Assembly: GCA_964484255.1 (NCBI GenBank)
Contig: CAZAEH010000004.1
Span: 12,654 to 76,653 of the forward strand
Length of the DNA: 64,000 nucleotides
Direction: 5' to 3'
Origin: UBA6215 sp964484255
GTDB lineage: Bacteria; Omnitrophota; Gorgyraeia; Pluralincolimonadales; Pluralincolimonadaceae
The notes beneath the pieces were generated by a model. It did no database searches. It was given only the letters and a program-made list of their open reading frames with translations, and was not told the origin of the DNA. Within the stretch, counting starts at the first letter, position 1. Each line of letters starts with the position of its first letter. The position numbers were made by a program, and so were the translations under genes. Below are positions 52,312-61,543 of the stretch, in pieces.

Positions 52312-54021
52312 TTATTCCTGCTCCCCAAGCGTAACGCGAAGGATCTCTTCCAATGTAGTAACGCCTTCAAAGACCTTTCTCAATCCTGACTCCCTTAAAG
52401 TGACAAGCCCCGCCCTCCTGGCCGCTTCATATATCTGGTTCTCGTGGGCCCTCTTTGCTACAAGCTCCCTCAACTCCGCATTCATCGCAACGGCTTCGAT
52501 AAGTCCTATCCTGCCCCTGAAACCAGTCTTGAAACAGTAGTCGCATCCTTTTCCTTTATAGAATTTTGCATCGACCCCTGCGGGTATCTTTATCTTCAAC
52601 TTTTCGAGCATGGACTTGTGTATCTCCTGCGGCTCCTTGCAGCGAGGGCACACCCTTCTGACGAGCCGCTGCGCGGCGACAAGCGCAACAGACGAGCTGA
52701 TAAGAAAAGGCTCGACCCCCATATTGACCAGCCTCATTATGACACCGGTAGCGGTATTAGTGTGTAAGGTACTCAAGACCAGGTGGCCCGTAAGGGCTGC
52801 TTTTATGGCTATATCAACGGTCTCGAGGTCCCTGATCTCCCCTACCATTATGATGTTTGGGTCCTGCCTGAGTATAGAACGCAAACAGGCCGCGTACGTA
52901 AGACCTATCTCGGTATTTATATTGACCTGGTTTATCCCCGGCAAAAGATACTCCACCGGGTCCTCGACCGTAACAAAATTCTTTTCGGGGGCATCTATGC
53001 TTTTAAGTATGGAGTAGAGTGTTGTCGTCTTGCCCGAACCGGCCGGGCCGCAGACAAGTATCATGCCATGCGGCCTCTTCGAGGCCTTCTTTAACTCCTC
53101 GAGGGGCTCCTTTTCGAACCCGAGTTTCTCTATATCAAGCATAGCCTGGGATTTATCGAGGATCCTGAGAGCAACCTTCTCGCCGAAAGCGGTAGGTACA
53201 GTCGACACCCTGAAGTCAACCTCCCTGTCCTGCACCCTTATCTTGAACCTGCCGTCCTGAGGAAGGCGGCGCTCCGCTATATTAAGGTTGGACATTACTT
53301 TTATCCTTGATATCATCGCCGATTGTATGGAGCGCGGCAATGACTGCGCTTCCCTGAAGATCCCGTCAACCTTATACCTTATCCTCAAGCGGTCTTCCAT
53401 TGGTTCGATAAGTATGTCGCTCGCGCGGGACTTTGTGGCATCAAGGACGACCGCCGACGTCAGCTTGACCACGGGAGTGTCTATGGCCGCCTCCTTGAGG
53501 TCGGACGAGCTCTCGTCGTCCTTCTTCATGGATATGAGCTCTATATTCGTCTCCTTGACCAGGTCCTCGATGGCAGACGTCGCCTGGCTTCCATAATGCT
53601 GCTCGATGGCCGCTTTTATATCGTCGGAGGTCGTTATTATAGGGCTAATATCCATGCCCGTCACGGTCTTTATATCATCCAACGCGAAGACGTTCAGCGG
53701 GTCCGACATCGCAACCGTCAGGATGTTGCCCATCTTAGAAACGGGTATTATCTGGTAATTTACGGCTATCTTCTTGGGAATGAATTTGGATATCTCGGGG
53801 TCTATCTTGAATTTTGAAAGGGATATAGGGGGTATTCCAAGCTCCTGGCTTAGTATCGCCAGGAGGTCCCGCTGGTTTATCACGCCCTGGGAGACCAGTA
53901 TATCCCCCAGAGAACCGCCTTTTTCCTTTTGCACCTGGAGGGCCTGATTAAGCTTATCTTCGGATATTGTGCCCTTCTTTATAAGTATCTCGCTTAGCCG
54001 TTCCTTTATACCAGATGGCAT
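52312..54021 (-). CDS. PilB-type pilus extension ATPase (second copy)
   Basis: A 569-residue paralogue of the neighbour. An MshEN domain (RLSEILIKKGTISEDKLNQA) is followed by N2 (RASDILIEPMEDRLRIRYKV), Walker A GPAGSGKTTT, Walker B IIMVGEIRD, and CPRC plus CDYC. Both copies keep the catalytic set. Region A also has two tandem ATPases, so duplicate motors are a theme here. Confidence 0.9.
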   Translation of the reverse strand: MPSGIKERLSEILIKKGTISEDKLNQALQVQKEKGGSLGDILVSQGVINQRDLLAILSQELGIPPISLSKFKIDPEISKFIPKKIAVNYQIIPVSKMGNILTVAMSDPLNVFALDDIKTVTGMDISPIITTSDDIKAAIEQHYGSQATSAIEDLVKETNIELISMKKDDESSSDLKEAAIDTPVVKLTSAVVLDATKSRASDILIEPMEDRLRIRYKVDGIFREAQSLPRSIQSAMISRIKVMSNLNIAERRLPQDGRFKIRVQDREVDFRVSTVPTAFGEKVALRILDKSQAMLDIEKLGFEKEPLEELKKASKRPHGMILVCGPAGSGKTTTLYSILKSIDAPEKNFVTVEDPVEYLLPGINQVNINTEIGLTYAACLRSILRQDPNIIMVGEIRDLETVDIAIKAALTGHLVLSTLHTNTATGVIMRLVNMGVEPFLISSSVALVAAQRLVRRVCPRCKEPQEIHKSMLEKLKIKIPAGVDAKFYKGKGCDYCFKTGFRGRIGLIEAVAMNAELRELVAKRAHENQIYEAARRAGLVTLRESGLRKVFEGVTTLEEILRVTLGEQE

Positions 54022-54037
54022 AAGCCCCCGGGCGCTC

Positions 54038-54484
54038 CTATTTTTTGTAGAATTTATCTATAGACTGCTTGATATCCGTTGCGGTAGACACGAATATCTG
54101 GATCGAGCAGTTCGTAACCAGCTCTATATCCTCTATAGCCTGAGTGTTGAGCGGATCGGCCATGGCTATTGTTACGGTATTGCCTATCTTGTCGATGGGT
54201 ATCAGGCAATATTGGCGGGCAACATTCTCCGGGACCATCTTTATGGCTGCCTCATCCATGTCATAATTTGACAAAGGCAGGTACGGGAAACCGTACTGGA
54301 CGGTGATGGCCTGGGCGATCTGCTCTTCGGTAACATAACCCAAACCGGCGAGTATCTGCCCGAGTAGGCCCCCTTTCTCTTTCTGGACCTTCAGGGCCTC
54401 ATCCAGCTGGACCTGTTTTATAACCCCTTTTTCGAGGAGCAGCTGCCCTATTGTTTTCGTTATAACGCGTCTGGCTGAGCTCAT
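54038..54484 (-). CDS. Stand-alone MshEN domain protein
   Basis: A 148-residue protein that is only an MshEN domain, no ATPase core: TIGQLLLEKGVIKQVQLDEA, GQILAGLGYVTEEQIAQAIT, and a second half (LIPIDKIGNTVTIAMADPLN). It resembles the N-terminal domain of the PilB-type ATPases next to it. MshEN domains are known cyclic di-GMP sensors in MshE and related ATPases. Position between pilB-type and pilT suggests it adjusts the pilus motors; that is inference. Confidence 0.82.
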   Translation of the reverse strand: MSSARRVITKTIGQLLLEKGVIKQVQLDEALKVQKEKGGLLGQILAGLGYVTEEQIAQAITVQYGFPYLPLSNYDMDEAAIKMVPENVARQYCLIPIDKIGNTVTIAMADPLNTQAIEDIELVTNCSIQIFVSTATDIKQSIDKFYKK

Positions 54485-54493
54485 CTTCCCCTG

Positions 54494-55561
54494 TTATTTC
54501 CTGAAAAGCCTGTCAAGATCGTCGGGATCGCTGCTGCGCAGTATCGCGTCCTCGTAAGATATCAATTTCCTGCTGTATAGTTCGAAGAGGGTCTGGTTCA
54601 TGGTCCTCATGCCCTCCTTCTGGCTCGTCTGGATAACCGAATAAAGTTGGTGCGTCTTAGCTTCCCTTATAAGGCTGCGAACCGCGGGAGTTGCTATAAG
54701 CACCTCGGTTGCCAGGACCCTCCCCTGGCCGTTCGCCTTCGGTATAAGCTGTTGAGCCATGATGCCAAGCAGCACGAAGGAAAGCTGGACCCTTACCTGC
54801 TGCTGCTGGTGTGAAGGAAAGACATCGATGACCCTGTTTATAGTCTGTACGGCATCTGATGTATGGAGCGTAGAAAAGACTAGATGGCCCGTTTCGGCAA
54901 TATCAAGCGCCGCCTCAATAGTCTCGAGGTCGCGCATCTCACCGATAAGTATGACGTTAGGGTCCTGCCTCAATACGTGCTTTAGCGATTGCGCAAAAGA
55001 CTGGGTATCGCTTCCTACCTCTCTCTGGTCGACCAGTGCCTTCTTGTTCTTATGGACATACTCTATAGGGTCCTCTATTATAACTATATGGCAATTCCTC
55101 TCGGAATTTATCTTATCGACCATTGAAGCGAGTGTCGTCGATTTCCCGCTTCCGGTTGCTCCCGTAACAAGCACAAGCCCCCTAGGCCTTTTGCAGAGGT
55201 CTTCGGCAACATTTAGCGGCAGACCGCATTCTTCGAAATTCATTATATGCAGGGGCAGGAGCCTCACGGCCGCCCCGGTATATCCCCTTTGCACGAATAC
55301 GTTGACCCTGAAACGACCCAGGCCCTCGATGCCGAACGAAACATCAAGTTCCAACTCACGCTCAAACTTCTCTATCTGCGCCGGTTTGAGCATGCTGTAT
55401 GCAAGCCTCTTAGAATCTTCTGCGCCAAGAGGAGGGAATTCCGTAGGCACGAGTTTCTCATCTATCCTTAATTGCGGCGGGGAAGAATATGAGATATGAA
55501 GGTCTGACGCGCCCTTTTGGACCATCAGTTTAAGCAATGACTCTATCTGGACGTTAACCAT
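54494..55561 (-). CDS. pilT: Type IV pilus retraction ATPase PilT
   Basis: A 355-residue retraction ATPase: N-terminal PAS-like domain (KGASDLHISYSSPPQLRIDE), Walker A GATGSGKSTT, Walker B VILIGEMRD, the His box (TGHLVFSTLHT) and the PilT-specific AVRSLIREAKTHQLYSVIQT (AIRNLIRE motif). No zinc cysteines, unlike the PilB-type genes. AAGGAGG lies 4 nt before the ATG. Confidence 0.95.
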   Translation of the reverse strand: MVNVQIESLLKLMVQKGASDLHISYSSPPQLRIDEKLVPTEFPPLGAEDSKRLAYSMLKPAQIEKFERELELDVSFGIEGLGRFRVNVFVQRGYTGAAVRLLPLHIMNFEECGLPLNVAEDLCKRPRGLVLVTGATGSGKSTTLASMVDKINSERNCHIVIIEDPIEYVHKNKKALVDQREVGSDTQSFAQSLKHVLRQDPNVILIGEMRDLETIEAALDIAETGHLVFSTLHTSDAVQTINRVIDVFPSHQQQQVRVQLSFVLLGIMAQQLIPKANGQGRVLATEVLIATPAVRSLIREAKTHQLYSVIQTSQKEGMRTMNQTLFELYSRKLISYEDAILRSSDPDDLDRLFRK

Positions 55562-55575
55562 TGAACCTCCTTAAA

Positions 55576-57012
55576 TTATGAGATGACCAGATTTTTGCCG
55601 CGCGATTTAGCTTCATTGAGCCCGGACGTCGCCTTATTTACGAGCTCCTGCGCGGTAACTCCATCTATAGGGTTCTCGCTCACACCTCCGCTTACGGTAA
55701 CAAAATTCCTGGGGTAGCCCTGGCCTCCCGATATGCCGAAGGCCTCGACCCTCTGCCTAAGGGCTTCGGCTATGGTATTCGCCTGTTTCTTGTTCTTTTC
55801 CGGCAATATGACCGCGAACGTGTCCCCGCTGAGTCTTCCGACCCTGTCAACTTCAGTAACGTTCGACTCAATGACCTTGCCTATCTTCTTTATGGTCTCT
55901 TCCGAGGCAAGTTCCCCGTTTATATCCCTGTAAAGGTTAAGATCATCTATATTGAATATGAGGAAAGAGCACGGCCGCTGGTACAGGACCGCCCTCTTTA
56001 TCTCTTCTTCAAGGCGGTTCATTATGAATTTCTCGTTATAAAGCCCGGTCAACTCGTCTTTAATGGCAAGTTCCTTTGCCTTCGCGGTAAGCAACTCATT
56101 CTCGACGGCAATGGCTATCTGCTTGGAAAAAAGCTTTATGAGCTCAACATCATCTTCCTTGAATTCGAAATCGGAATCGGCATTTCCGTAGCTAAGCATG
56201 CCGAACCCTACGCCATGTGCCATCACCGGGGAAAGGATGCAGTTCTTAAGGCCGAAGACCTTCAGGAACTCCTCCATCTCCGATGATAACCTGGAACGCC
56301 TGTCTATAACGGCCACCTTACTCTCCGCCAGAAGCTTGCCGAGGTAACCCACCCCCCTCTTAAGCTTGAAAGACAAGAGGCTTTCTTTGAGATTGTGGCT
56401 GGCCTTGATCGCCAGGGTATCCTTCTCCTCGCTAAGCATGACAAAGACCGAATCATCGTCGGAAAGCTGCGCTATTTTATCTATTACTATCTTTATGGTC
56501 TCCTCGAGAGGGGATCCCTGTGTTATAAGGCTGCTTACCTGCAAGAGGCTGGAAAGCACGAGGACCTTCTTGCTGATCTCGACGTTTATCTCCTTGGTCC
56601 TCTCTCCGTATGACCTGAGTTCATCCATGTTCTCGCGTATCCTGCGGGTCAGGACATTGAGCGTGGACCCGAGCTCTCCTATCTCATCCTCGCTCCTGAT
56701 GTTAATATTGCTGGAGAAGTCCCCCTTGGCTATATCCTTTGCCTTAAGGGCCATATCTATTATCGGAGAGACTATGTCGCGGACTATCTTGAAACCGAGG
56801 AGCGCTATTATTATAGTTATTACGAGGACGGAAGAAACGTCTTTGAGCTCTACGTTAGGGTCGCCGATAAGGTTAAGGAAGGGGAATATGTAGTTCAGGA
56901 ACAGGTATACACATATCGCCATCGGTATAAGGGACATAAGGACGAAGGCAACCGTAAGCTTGTAACGCAAACCTGCGGGAACCAGTGACAGCTTTTTAAT
57001 AAATCCTGTCAT
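55576..57012 (-). CDS. HAMP-GAF-GGDEF protein with degenerate GGDEF motif
   Basis: A 478-residue membrane sensor: two N-terminal helices (LMSLIPMAICVYLFLNYIFP and VLVITIIIALLGFKIVRDIV), a HAMP domain (KDIAKGDFSSNINIRSEDEI), a GAF domain (~150-310), then a GGDEF domain from ~315 (IKDELTGLYNEKFIMNRLEE). The active-site motif is LSGDTFAV instead of GG(D/E)EF, so cyclase activity is doubtful. It heads the run pilT-MshEN-pilB-pilB-pilC. The start at 57012 is preferred because GGGAG fits it, not the ATG at 57021. Confidence 0.88.
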   Translation of the reverse strand: MTGFIKKLSLVPAGLRYKLTVAFVLMSLIPMAICVYLFLNYIFPFLNLIGDPNVELKDVSSVLVITIIIALLGFKIVRDIVSPIIDMALKAKDIAKGDFSSNINIRSEDEIGELGSTLNVLTRRIRENMDELRSYGERTKEINVEISKKVLVLSSLLQVSSLITQGSPLEETIKIVIDKIAQLSDDDSVFVMLSEEKDTLAIKASHNLKESLLSFKLKRGVGYLGKLLAESKVAVIDRRSRLSSEMEEFLKVFGLKNCILSPVMAHGVGFGMLSYGNADSDFEFKEDDVELIKLFSKQIAIAVENELLTAKAKELAIKDELTGLYNEKFIMNRLEEEIKRAVLYQRPCSFLIFNIDDLNLYRDINGELASEETIKKIGKVIESNVTEVDRVGRLSGDTFAVILPEKNKKQANTIAEALRQRVEAFGISGGQGYPRNFVTVSGGVSENPIDGVTAQELVNKATSGLNEAKSRGKNLVIS

Positions 57013-57045
57013 CTTTATCATCTCCCTTCTTAATTATTAGTAAAA

Positions 57046-57074
57046 AGTATACTCTTAACTAAATTAAGTGTCAA
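57046..57074 (-). promoter_or_regulatory. Sigma-70-like promoter for the GGDEF-pilT-pilC operon
   Basis: On the minus strand, TTGACA (57074-57069), 17 bp, TATACT (57051-57046). It lies in the 68-nt gap after the radical SAM gene. Confidence 0.8.
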
Positions 57075-57080
57075 ACATAT

Positions 57081-58715
57081 TTATCTAAATTCGATGAACT
57101 GCCAGGGCAGTTCCTCTTCTAACCCTCGCTCTCTCAATGAATAAGATTCGTGGTCCAAGCCGGAGGCGCTGAAAGCACGCATCCACCTCTGAAAATCGAA
57201 ATACTCCCTCCAGCTGTCGAATTTTGAGCCGTCTTTCCACGCAGAATATATTGCTTTGGAAAGCAACCTGTCACCCCTGGCCAAAACAGCCTCTATATAG
57301 CTCATCTCGGCATCATGAAAATTGAACCTGACACGGCTCCCCCTTGCCTTATCCCTGATATAACGCTGCCTCCTTATGGCCTCCTCAAAGGGTATCATAG
57401 GTTTCCTCTCGAAACGTGTATGGGGCTTGGGAATGAATATGGATACCGAAGCATTTATCTCCGCGAGACGGCCGTCCACTCTCTTCCTTACCTCGGATAT
57501 ATCCTTCGCCAGGCAGACAATGGCATCAAGGTCGGAATCGTCTTCTCCGGGCAAACCTATCATGAAATACAGTTTGACCCTTTGCCATTTATTCCTGAAT
57601 GCCTGGTAAGCGCATTCTCTAAGCGCATCGACCGGGACGTTCTTGTTTATCGCCTTCCTCATCTTGTCGCTGCCGACCTCGGGGGCAAACGTAAGGCCGG
57701 TATGTCTTCCGGAAGTCAGTTCCAGCGGGAAAGAGCTTGTCATCTCTTCCGCCCTGAGCGATGGGAAAGATATACTCACAGCCCTGTCCCGGAAAGATTG
57801 TGTCAATGATCTTATTATCTCCATTATCTGCGGATGGTCCCCCGAAGAAAGCGATACCAGCGATATCTCATCATAACCGGTATTCCTGTAAGTCTCTTCG
57901 GATATCTTTAAGACCTTCTCCATTGAGCGGAAACGGTTTGGCCTGTATATAGCGCAGGCCTGGCAGAAATTGCATGCCCTCCTGCAGCCGCGCATCACTT
58001 CTACCTGAATCCTGTCATGCACAATATTTATGAACGGGACAACGGGCTTCACCGGAAAATAGGCGTTATCCAGGTCCGCAACGGTCCTCTTCTTCACTTT
58101 CGACGGGAAGACGGGCACATATACCCCTTCTATGCCGGAAAGCGAACGTAATATTTCCCGCCTTGGAAGGCGGTCCTTCTTCGCCTTTATGACCGCATCC
58201 ACGATCTCCGGCACCGCTTCCTCGCCTTCGCCGATAAGGAAACAGTCAAAGAAATCTGCGACAGGTTCGGGATTGAACGCGCATGGGCCGCCGCCGATGA
58301 CGACGGGGTCGGTTTCTGCGCGCTCTCTGCTGAAAACCGGTATTCCGGAAAGGTCCAGCATGTTCAATATGTTGGTATATGAAAGTTCATATTGGAGGGA
58401 AAAACCTACTATATCGAAATCGCCGACGGCCCTCTTTGATTCAAGGGAAAAAAGCGGTATCCCCCGCTCGCGGAGAACTTTTTCCATGTCGTGCCAGGGA
58501 GCAAATACCCGCTCGCAAGCCGTATCATCCCTGTCATTAAGGAGAGAATACAATATCTTGAGGCCGAGGTGGCTCATACCTACCTCGTAAGTATCCGGGA
58601 AACACAATGCGACCCTGCATGCTATACCGTCACTATCCTTTACAACACTGTTCCATTCCCCTCCCGTATAGCGCGCTGGTTTCGTGACGCCGAGAAGTAC
58701 GTCATCCGGCAGCAT
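57081..58715 (-). CDS. Radical SAM protein, TIGR03960 family
   Basis: A 544-residue protein. N-terminal B12-binding-like domain (~10-180; VALCFPDTYEVGMSHLGLKI, VVIGGGPCAFNPEP), then a radical SAM barrel with the CxxxCxxC cluster motif in EVMRGCRRACNFCQACAIYR, and GLTFAPEVGSDKMRKAINKN. The partner domain DUF2344 is encoded 17 kb away. Biochemical function of the family is unknown. The ATG at 58715 shares bases with the rodA stop (TGATG); the longer frame lies inside rodA and is not protein-like. Confidence 0.9.
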   Translation of the reverse strand: MLPDDVLLGVTKPARYTGGEWNSVVKDSDGIACRVALCFPDTYEVGMSHLGLKILYSLLNDRDDTACERVFAPWHDMEKVLRERGIPLFSLESKRAVGDFDIVGFSLQYELSYTNILNMLDLSGIPVFSRERAETDPVVIGGGPCAFNPEPVADFFDCFLIGEGEEAVPEIVDAVIKAKKDRLPRREILRSLSGIEGVYVPVFPSKVKKRTVADLDNAYFPVKPVVPFINIVHDRIQVEVMRGCRRACNFCQACAIYRPNRFRSMEKVLKISEETYRNTGYDEISLVSLSSGDHPQIMEIIRSLTQSFRDRAVSISFPSLRAEEMTSSFPLELTSGRHTGLTFAPEVGSDKMRKAINKNVPVDALRECAYQAFRNKWQRVKLYFMIGLPGEDDSDLDAIVCLAKDISEVRKRVDGRLAEINASVSIFIPKPHTRFERKPMIPFEEAIRRQRYIRDKARGSRVRFNFHDAEMSYIEAVLARGDRLLSKAIYSAWKDGSKFDSWREYFDFQRWMRAFSASGLDHESYSLRERGLEEELPWQFIEFR

Positions 58716-59815
58716 CAAAAGACTTTCCTCTTGTTCTTTATACTTTCGAGGATGCCTACGCTGCCGAGGGCCATCATAAGGAAGGAGCCGCCGTATGACA
58801 TGAAAGGCAGGGGCAGCCCCACAACCGGCATAAGGCCGCAAACCATACCTATATTCACCACTACATGGACGGCAAATACCGTTACTATGCCGTAAGCCAG
58901 GGTCTTGCCGTATATATCGCTTGTGGTCTCTGCTATCCTGACACCTTTTTCCACGAATTTGTAATACAGAAATATCAATATGGCCCCTCCCAGAAAACCC
59001 CATTCCTCACCGACAACCGAAAATATAAAATCGGTATGTCTCTCCGGGAGAAAGTTCAATTGGTTCTGGGTGCCGCTCAACCAACCTTTACCAAAGAGTC
59101 CGCCCGAACCTATGGCTATCTTGGACTGGATAATAGTATATCCGGCGCCGAGGGGATCGAGATTCGGGTTCATGAACACCATGAGCCTGTTCCTCTGGTA
59201 ATCCTTCAGGAAGAACCAGAGTAACGGCGCGCAGGCCAACCCGGAACTTATGAACATAAGCAGGTATTTGACCCTCGCGCCCGCTATAAGCAGCATGGTA
59301 AGGAGGACCGGCAGGAAGATAAGCGCAGTGCCAAGGTCCGGTTCCTTGAATATTAATAGCATGGGCACAACGGCCATCGCGAAGGGGATCGCAAGGGTTT
59401 TTGGATTAGCTATATCTTCTTTAACGTCCCCGAGATATTTAGCCAGCGCGAAGATAAACGTGATCTTGGCGAATTCCGACGGTTGGAACGCGAAAGAACC
59501 TAGATCTATCCATCTCCTGGCGCCGTAACGTACATCGCCTATGACAAGCACAAGCAGCAGCAATAGGACGTTTATCCCGAATATATAATAACCGAAATCC
59601 ACTATCCTTTGGTAGCCGGCCCTAAAAAGGAAAAAAGCTATGGCAACTCCCATTATCCCCGACTGGAGCTGTTTCATGGCAAGGTTAGCGCCGGAAAGGG
59701 CGTATTTTTGGTATGAGGCACTGTAGATCATGAACAGGCCCATGAGTATTATGGCTGCGACTATAAACACCAGCCCGTAATCAAATTCCCCTTTTTCTCT
59801 CTGTCCGTATCTCAT
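58715..59815 (-). CDS. rodA: Rod-shape SEDS glycosyltransferase RodA
   Basis: A 366-residue polytopic SEDS protein with ~10 helices. Motifs: LGSFAFQPSEFAKITFIFAL, FKEPDLGTALIFLPVLLTML, and the closing GLPLPFMSYGGSFLMMALGS. It polymerises lipid II glycans with PBP2. The start overlaps mrdA (ATGA). Confidence 0.95.
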   Translation of the reverse strand: MRYGQREKGEFDYGLVFIVAAIILMGLFMIYSASYQKYALSGANLAMKQLQSGIMGVAIAFFLFRAGYQRIVDFGYYIFGINVLLLLLVLVIGDVRYGARRWIDLGSFAFQPSEFAKITFIFALAKYLGDVKEDIANPKTLAIPFAMAVVPMLLIFKEPDLGTALIFLPVLLTMLLIAGARVKYLLMFISSGLACAPLLWFFLKDYQRNRLMVFMNPNLDPLGAGYTIIQSKIAIGSGGLFGKGWLSGTQNQLNFLPERHTDFIFSVVGEEWGFLGGAILIFLYYKFVEKGVRIAETTSDIYGKTLAYGIVTVFAVHVVVNIGMVCGLMPVVGLPLPFMSYGGSFLMMALGSVGILESIKNKRKVF

Positions 59816-61536
59816 TTTAACAGGTCCGTATTGTCTTTCGCGAACTCTATCATTTTTTTCGCTATATCGGCCGCGACGACGCCGCCGTGGCCTCCGTTTT
59901 CAACCATCACCACGAACGCAAGCTTAGGGTCGTCCGCCGGGGCAAAACCCATGAACCATGCATGAGGCTCCCCCCGAGGCGCTTGTGCCGTCCCGGTCTT
60001 AGCGGCTATCTTCAGTCCCGGGATCCTCGCCCTCTGCCCGGTACCGGTATCGGATTCGACCACATTCACCATGGCGGATTTTATGAATTTAACGGCATCA
60101 TTCGACATCGGTACAACCCTGGGTTTCTGTGCCGGCACTTCCGTATCGCCTATCTTTTTTATAAGGTGCGGGCGCGGAGCGCTGCCTTCGGTCGCGAAAA
60201 TCGCCGCTACCTCCGTCATTTGGAGGGGCGTCACAAGGACATCACCCTGGCCTATAGAGAAATTTACAGTCTCCCCTTCATACCAGCTTTGCCCGCGGTT
60301 CGCTTTTTTCCAGGCCGGGTTAGGTATAAGGCCGCTGTATTCACCTGCAAGGTCGATACCCGTAGGTTTATTGAGCCCCAACCTCTGGGCGTAATCCGAG
60401 ATCACGTCAGGACCGAGTTTCCGTCCGAGGTTATAGAAATATACATTGCACGAATGAGTCAGGGCATCCCTCATGTCCTGCGGACCGTGGCCAGTAAGTT
60501 TCCAGCAGTCGAATTCGCGCTTACCGAGGAAATATGCTCCCGAGCAGACAAAAGTCGTATGCTTCGAGACCTTCTTTGTCTCGAGGCCGGCGAGCGATAA
60601 TATTACCTTGAATATCGATCCCGGAGGGTACTGGCCGTTTATCGTGCGGTTCAGCATTGGCGTGGACGAAGATCTCATGTATCCGGATATGATATCGTTC
60701 TTTCCCGGCTCTATGAACACGTTGGGATCGAATGAGGGCGACGACGCCATGGCAAGTACCTCCCCGGTCTTGGGATCCATGGCTACTGCCGAGGCCCTTT
60801 TGCCCTCAAGGCAGTCGGCAGTATAAGCCTGTAGTTTTGCATCTATAGTAAGGGTTATATCCCTGCCTTTCTTCTGGTTCTTGCTGCCGAGTATCCTCAC
60901 GAGCCTTCCGGATGCGTCAACCTCAAGCTGCATACCGCCATCCTCGCCCTTAAGGTACCTGTCATATTCTTTTTCTATCCCCGATCGCCCGACAAGATCG
61001 CTTACGGAATACCCGTAGTCTTCGAGCCTATCGAGCTCCGCCTTGTTGATCAGGCCGAGGTAACCTATTATATGGGACGCCCTTTCCCCGTATATATACC
61101 ACCTTATGGTCCTGGGCAGTACAAGCACTCCCGGAAGTTCCTGCTTCCTCTCCTCAATGGAAAAAGCCAGGTCTTTATCCACGTCCCCTGATATGGTTAT
61201 CGGGGCAAAGGGTGCGGTATATTCTTTTTTTACTATAGACTCAATGCGAGATTTTGACATGCCCAGCACGTTCGCCAGGCCGCCATAGGTCTTATCGGAA
61301 TTCTCAACTTCCTGGGGGATTATCACCACATCGAAAGAAAGCCTGTTGTCGACCATGGCAAGCCCATTGCGGTCGTATATAGTGCCCCGCAACCCCGGGA
61401 AAGGAATAAGCCTTATATGGTTATTCTTGGCAAGCGTGTGGTATAAAGGCCATCTCAATATCTGCAGGTAGAAGATGCCTGCGAGTATACCCAGAAAAGC
61501 CGCATTGATCACGATGGAATATATCCTGCTTCGCAT
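59812..61536 (-). CDS. mrdA: Penicillin-binding protein 2 (transpeptidase)
   Basis: A 574-residue class B PBP: N-terminal membrane helix (INAAFLGILAGIFYLQILRW), pedestal domain (RGTIYDRNGLAMVDNRLSFD), then the transpeptidase with SxxK in PPGSIFKVI, SxN in THSCNVYFYN, and KTG in AAKTGTAQAP. It forms the rod-complex synthase with RodA. Confidence 0.95.
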   Translation of the reverse strand: MRSRIYSIVINAAFLGILAGIFYLQILRWPLYHTLAKNNHIRLIPFPGLRGTIYDRNGLAMVDNRLSFDVVIIPQEVENSDKTYGGLANVLGMSKSRIESIVKKEYTAPFAPITISGDVDKDLAFSIEERKQELPGVLVLPRTIRWYIYGERASHIIGYLGLINKAELDRLEDYGYSVSDLVGRSGIEKEYDRYLKGEDGGMQLEVDASGRLVRILGSKNQKKGRDITLTIDAKLQAYTADCLEGKRASAVAMDPKTGEVLAMASSPSFDPNVFIEPGKNDIISGYMRSSSTPMLNRTINGQYPPGSIFKVILSLAGLETKKVSKHTTFVCSGAYFLGKREFDCWKLTGHGPQDMRDALTHSCNVYFYNLGRKLGPDVISDYAQRLGLNKPTGIDLAGEYSGLIPNPAWKKANRGQSWYEGETVNFSIGQGDVLVTPLQMTEVAAIFATEGSAPRPHLIKKIGDTEVPAQKPRVVPMSNDAVKFIKSAMVNVVESDTGTGQRARIPGLKIAAKTGTAQAPRGEPHAWFMGFAPADDPKLAFVVMVENGGHGGVVAADIAKKMIEFAKDNTDLLK

Positions 61537-61543
61537 TTAAGTC

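Noticed and set aside
58716..59003. N-terminal extension of the radical SAM protein to 59003
   Set aside because: The extra residues are basic and Cys/Arg-rich, lie inside rodA and match no family; the ATG at 58715 overlaps the rodA stop and gives the standard start.
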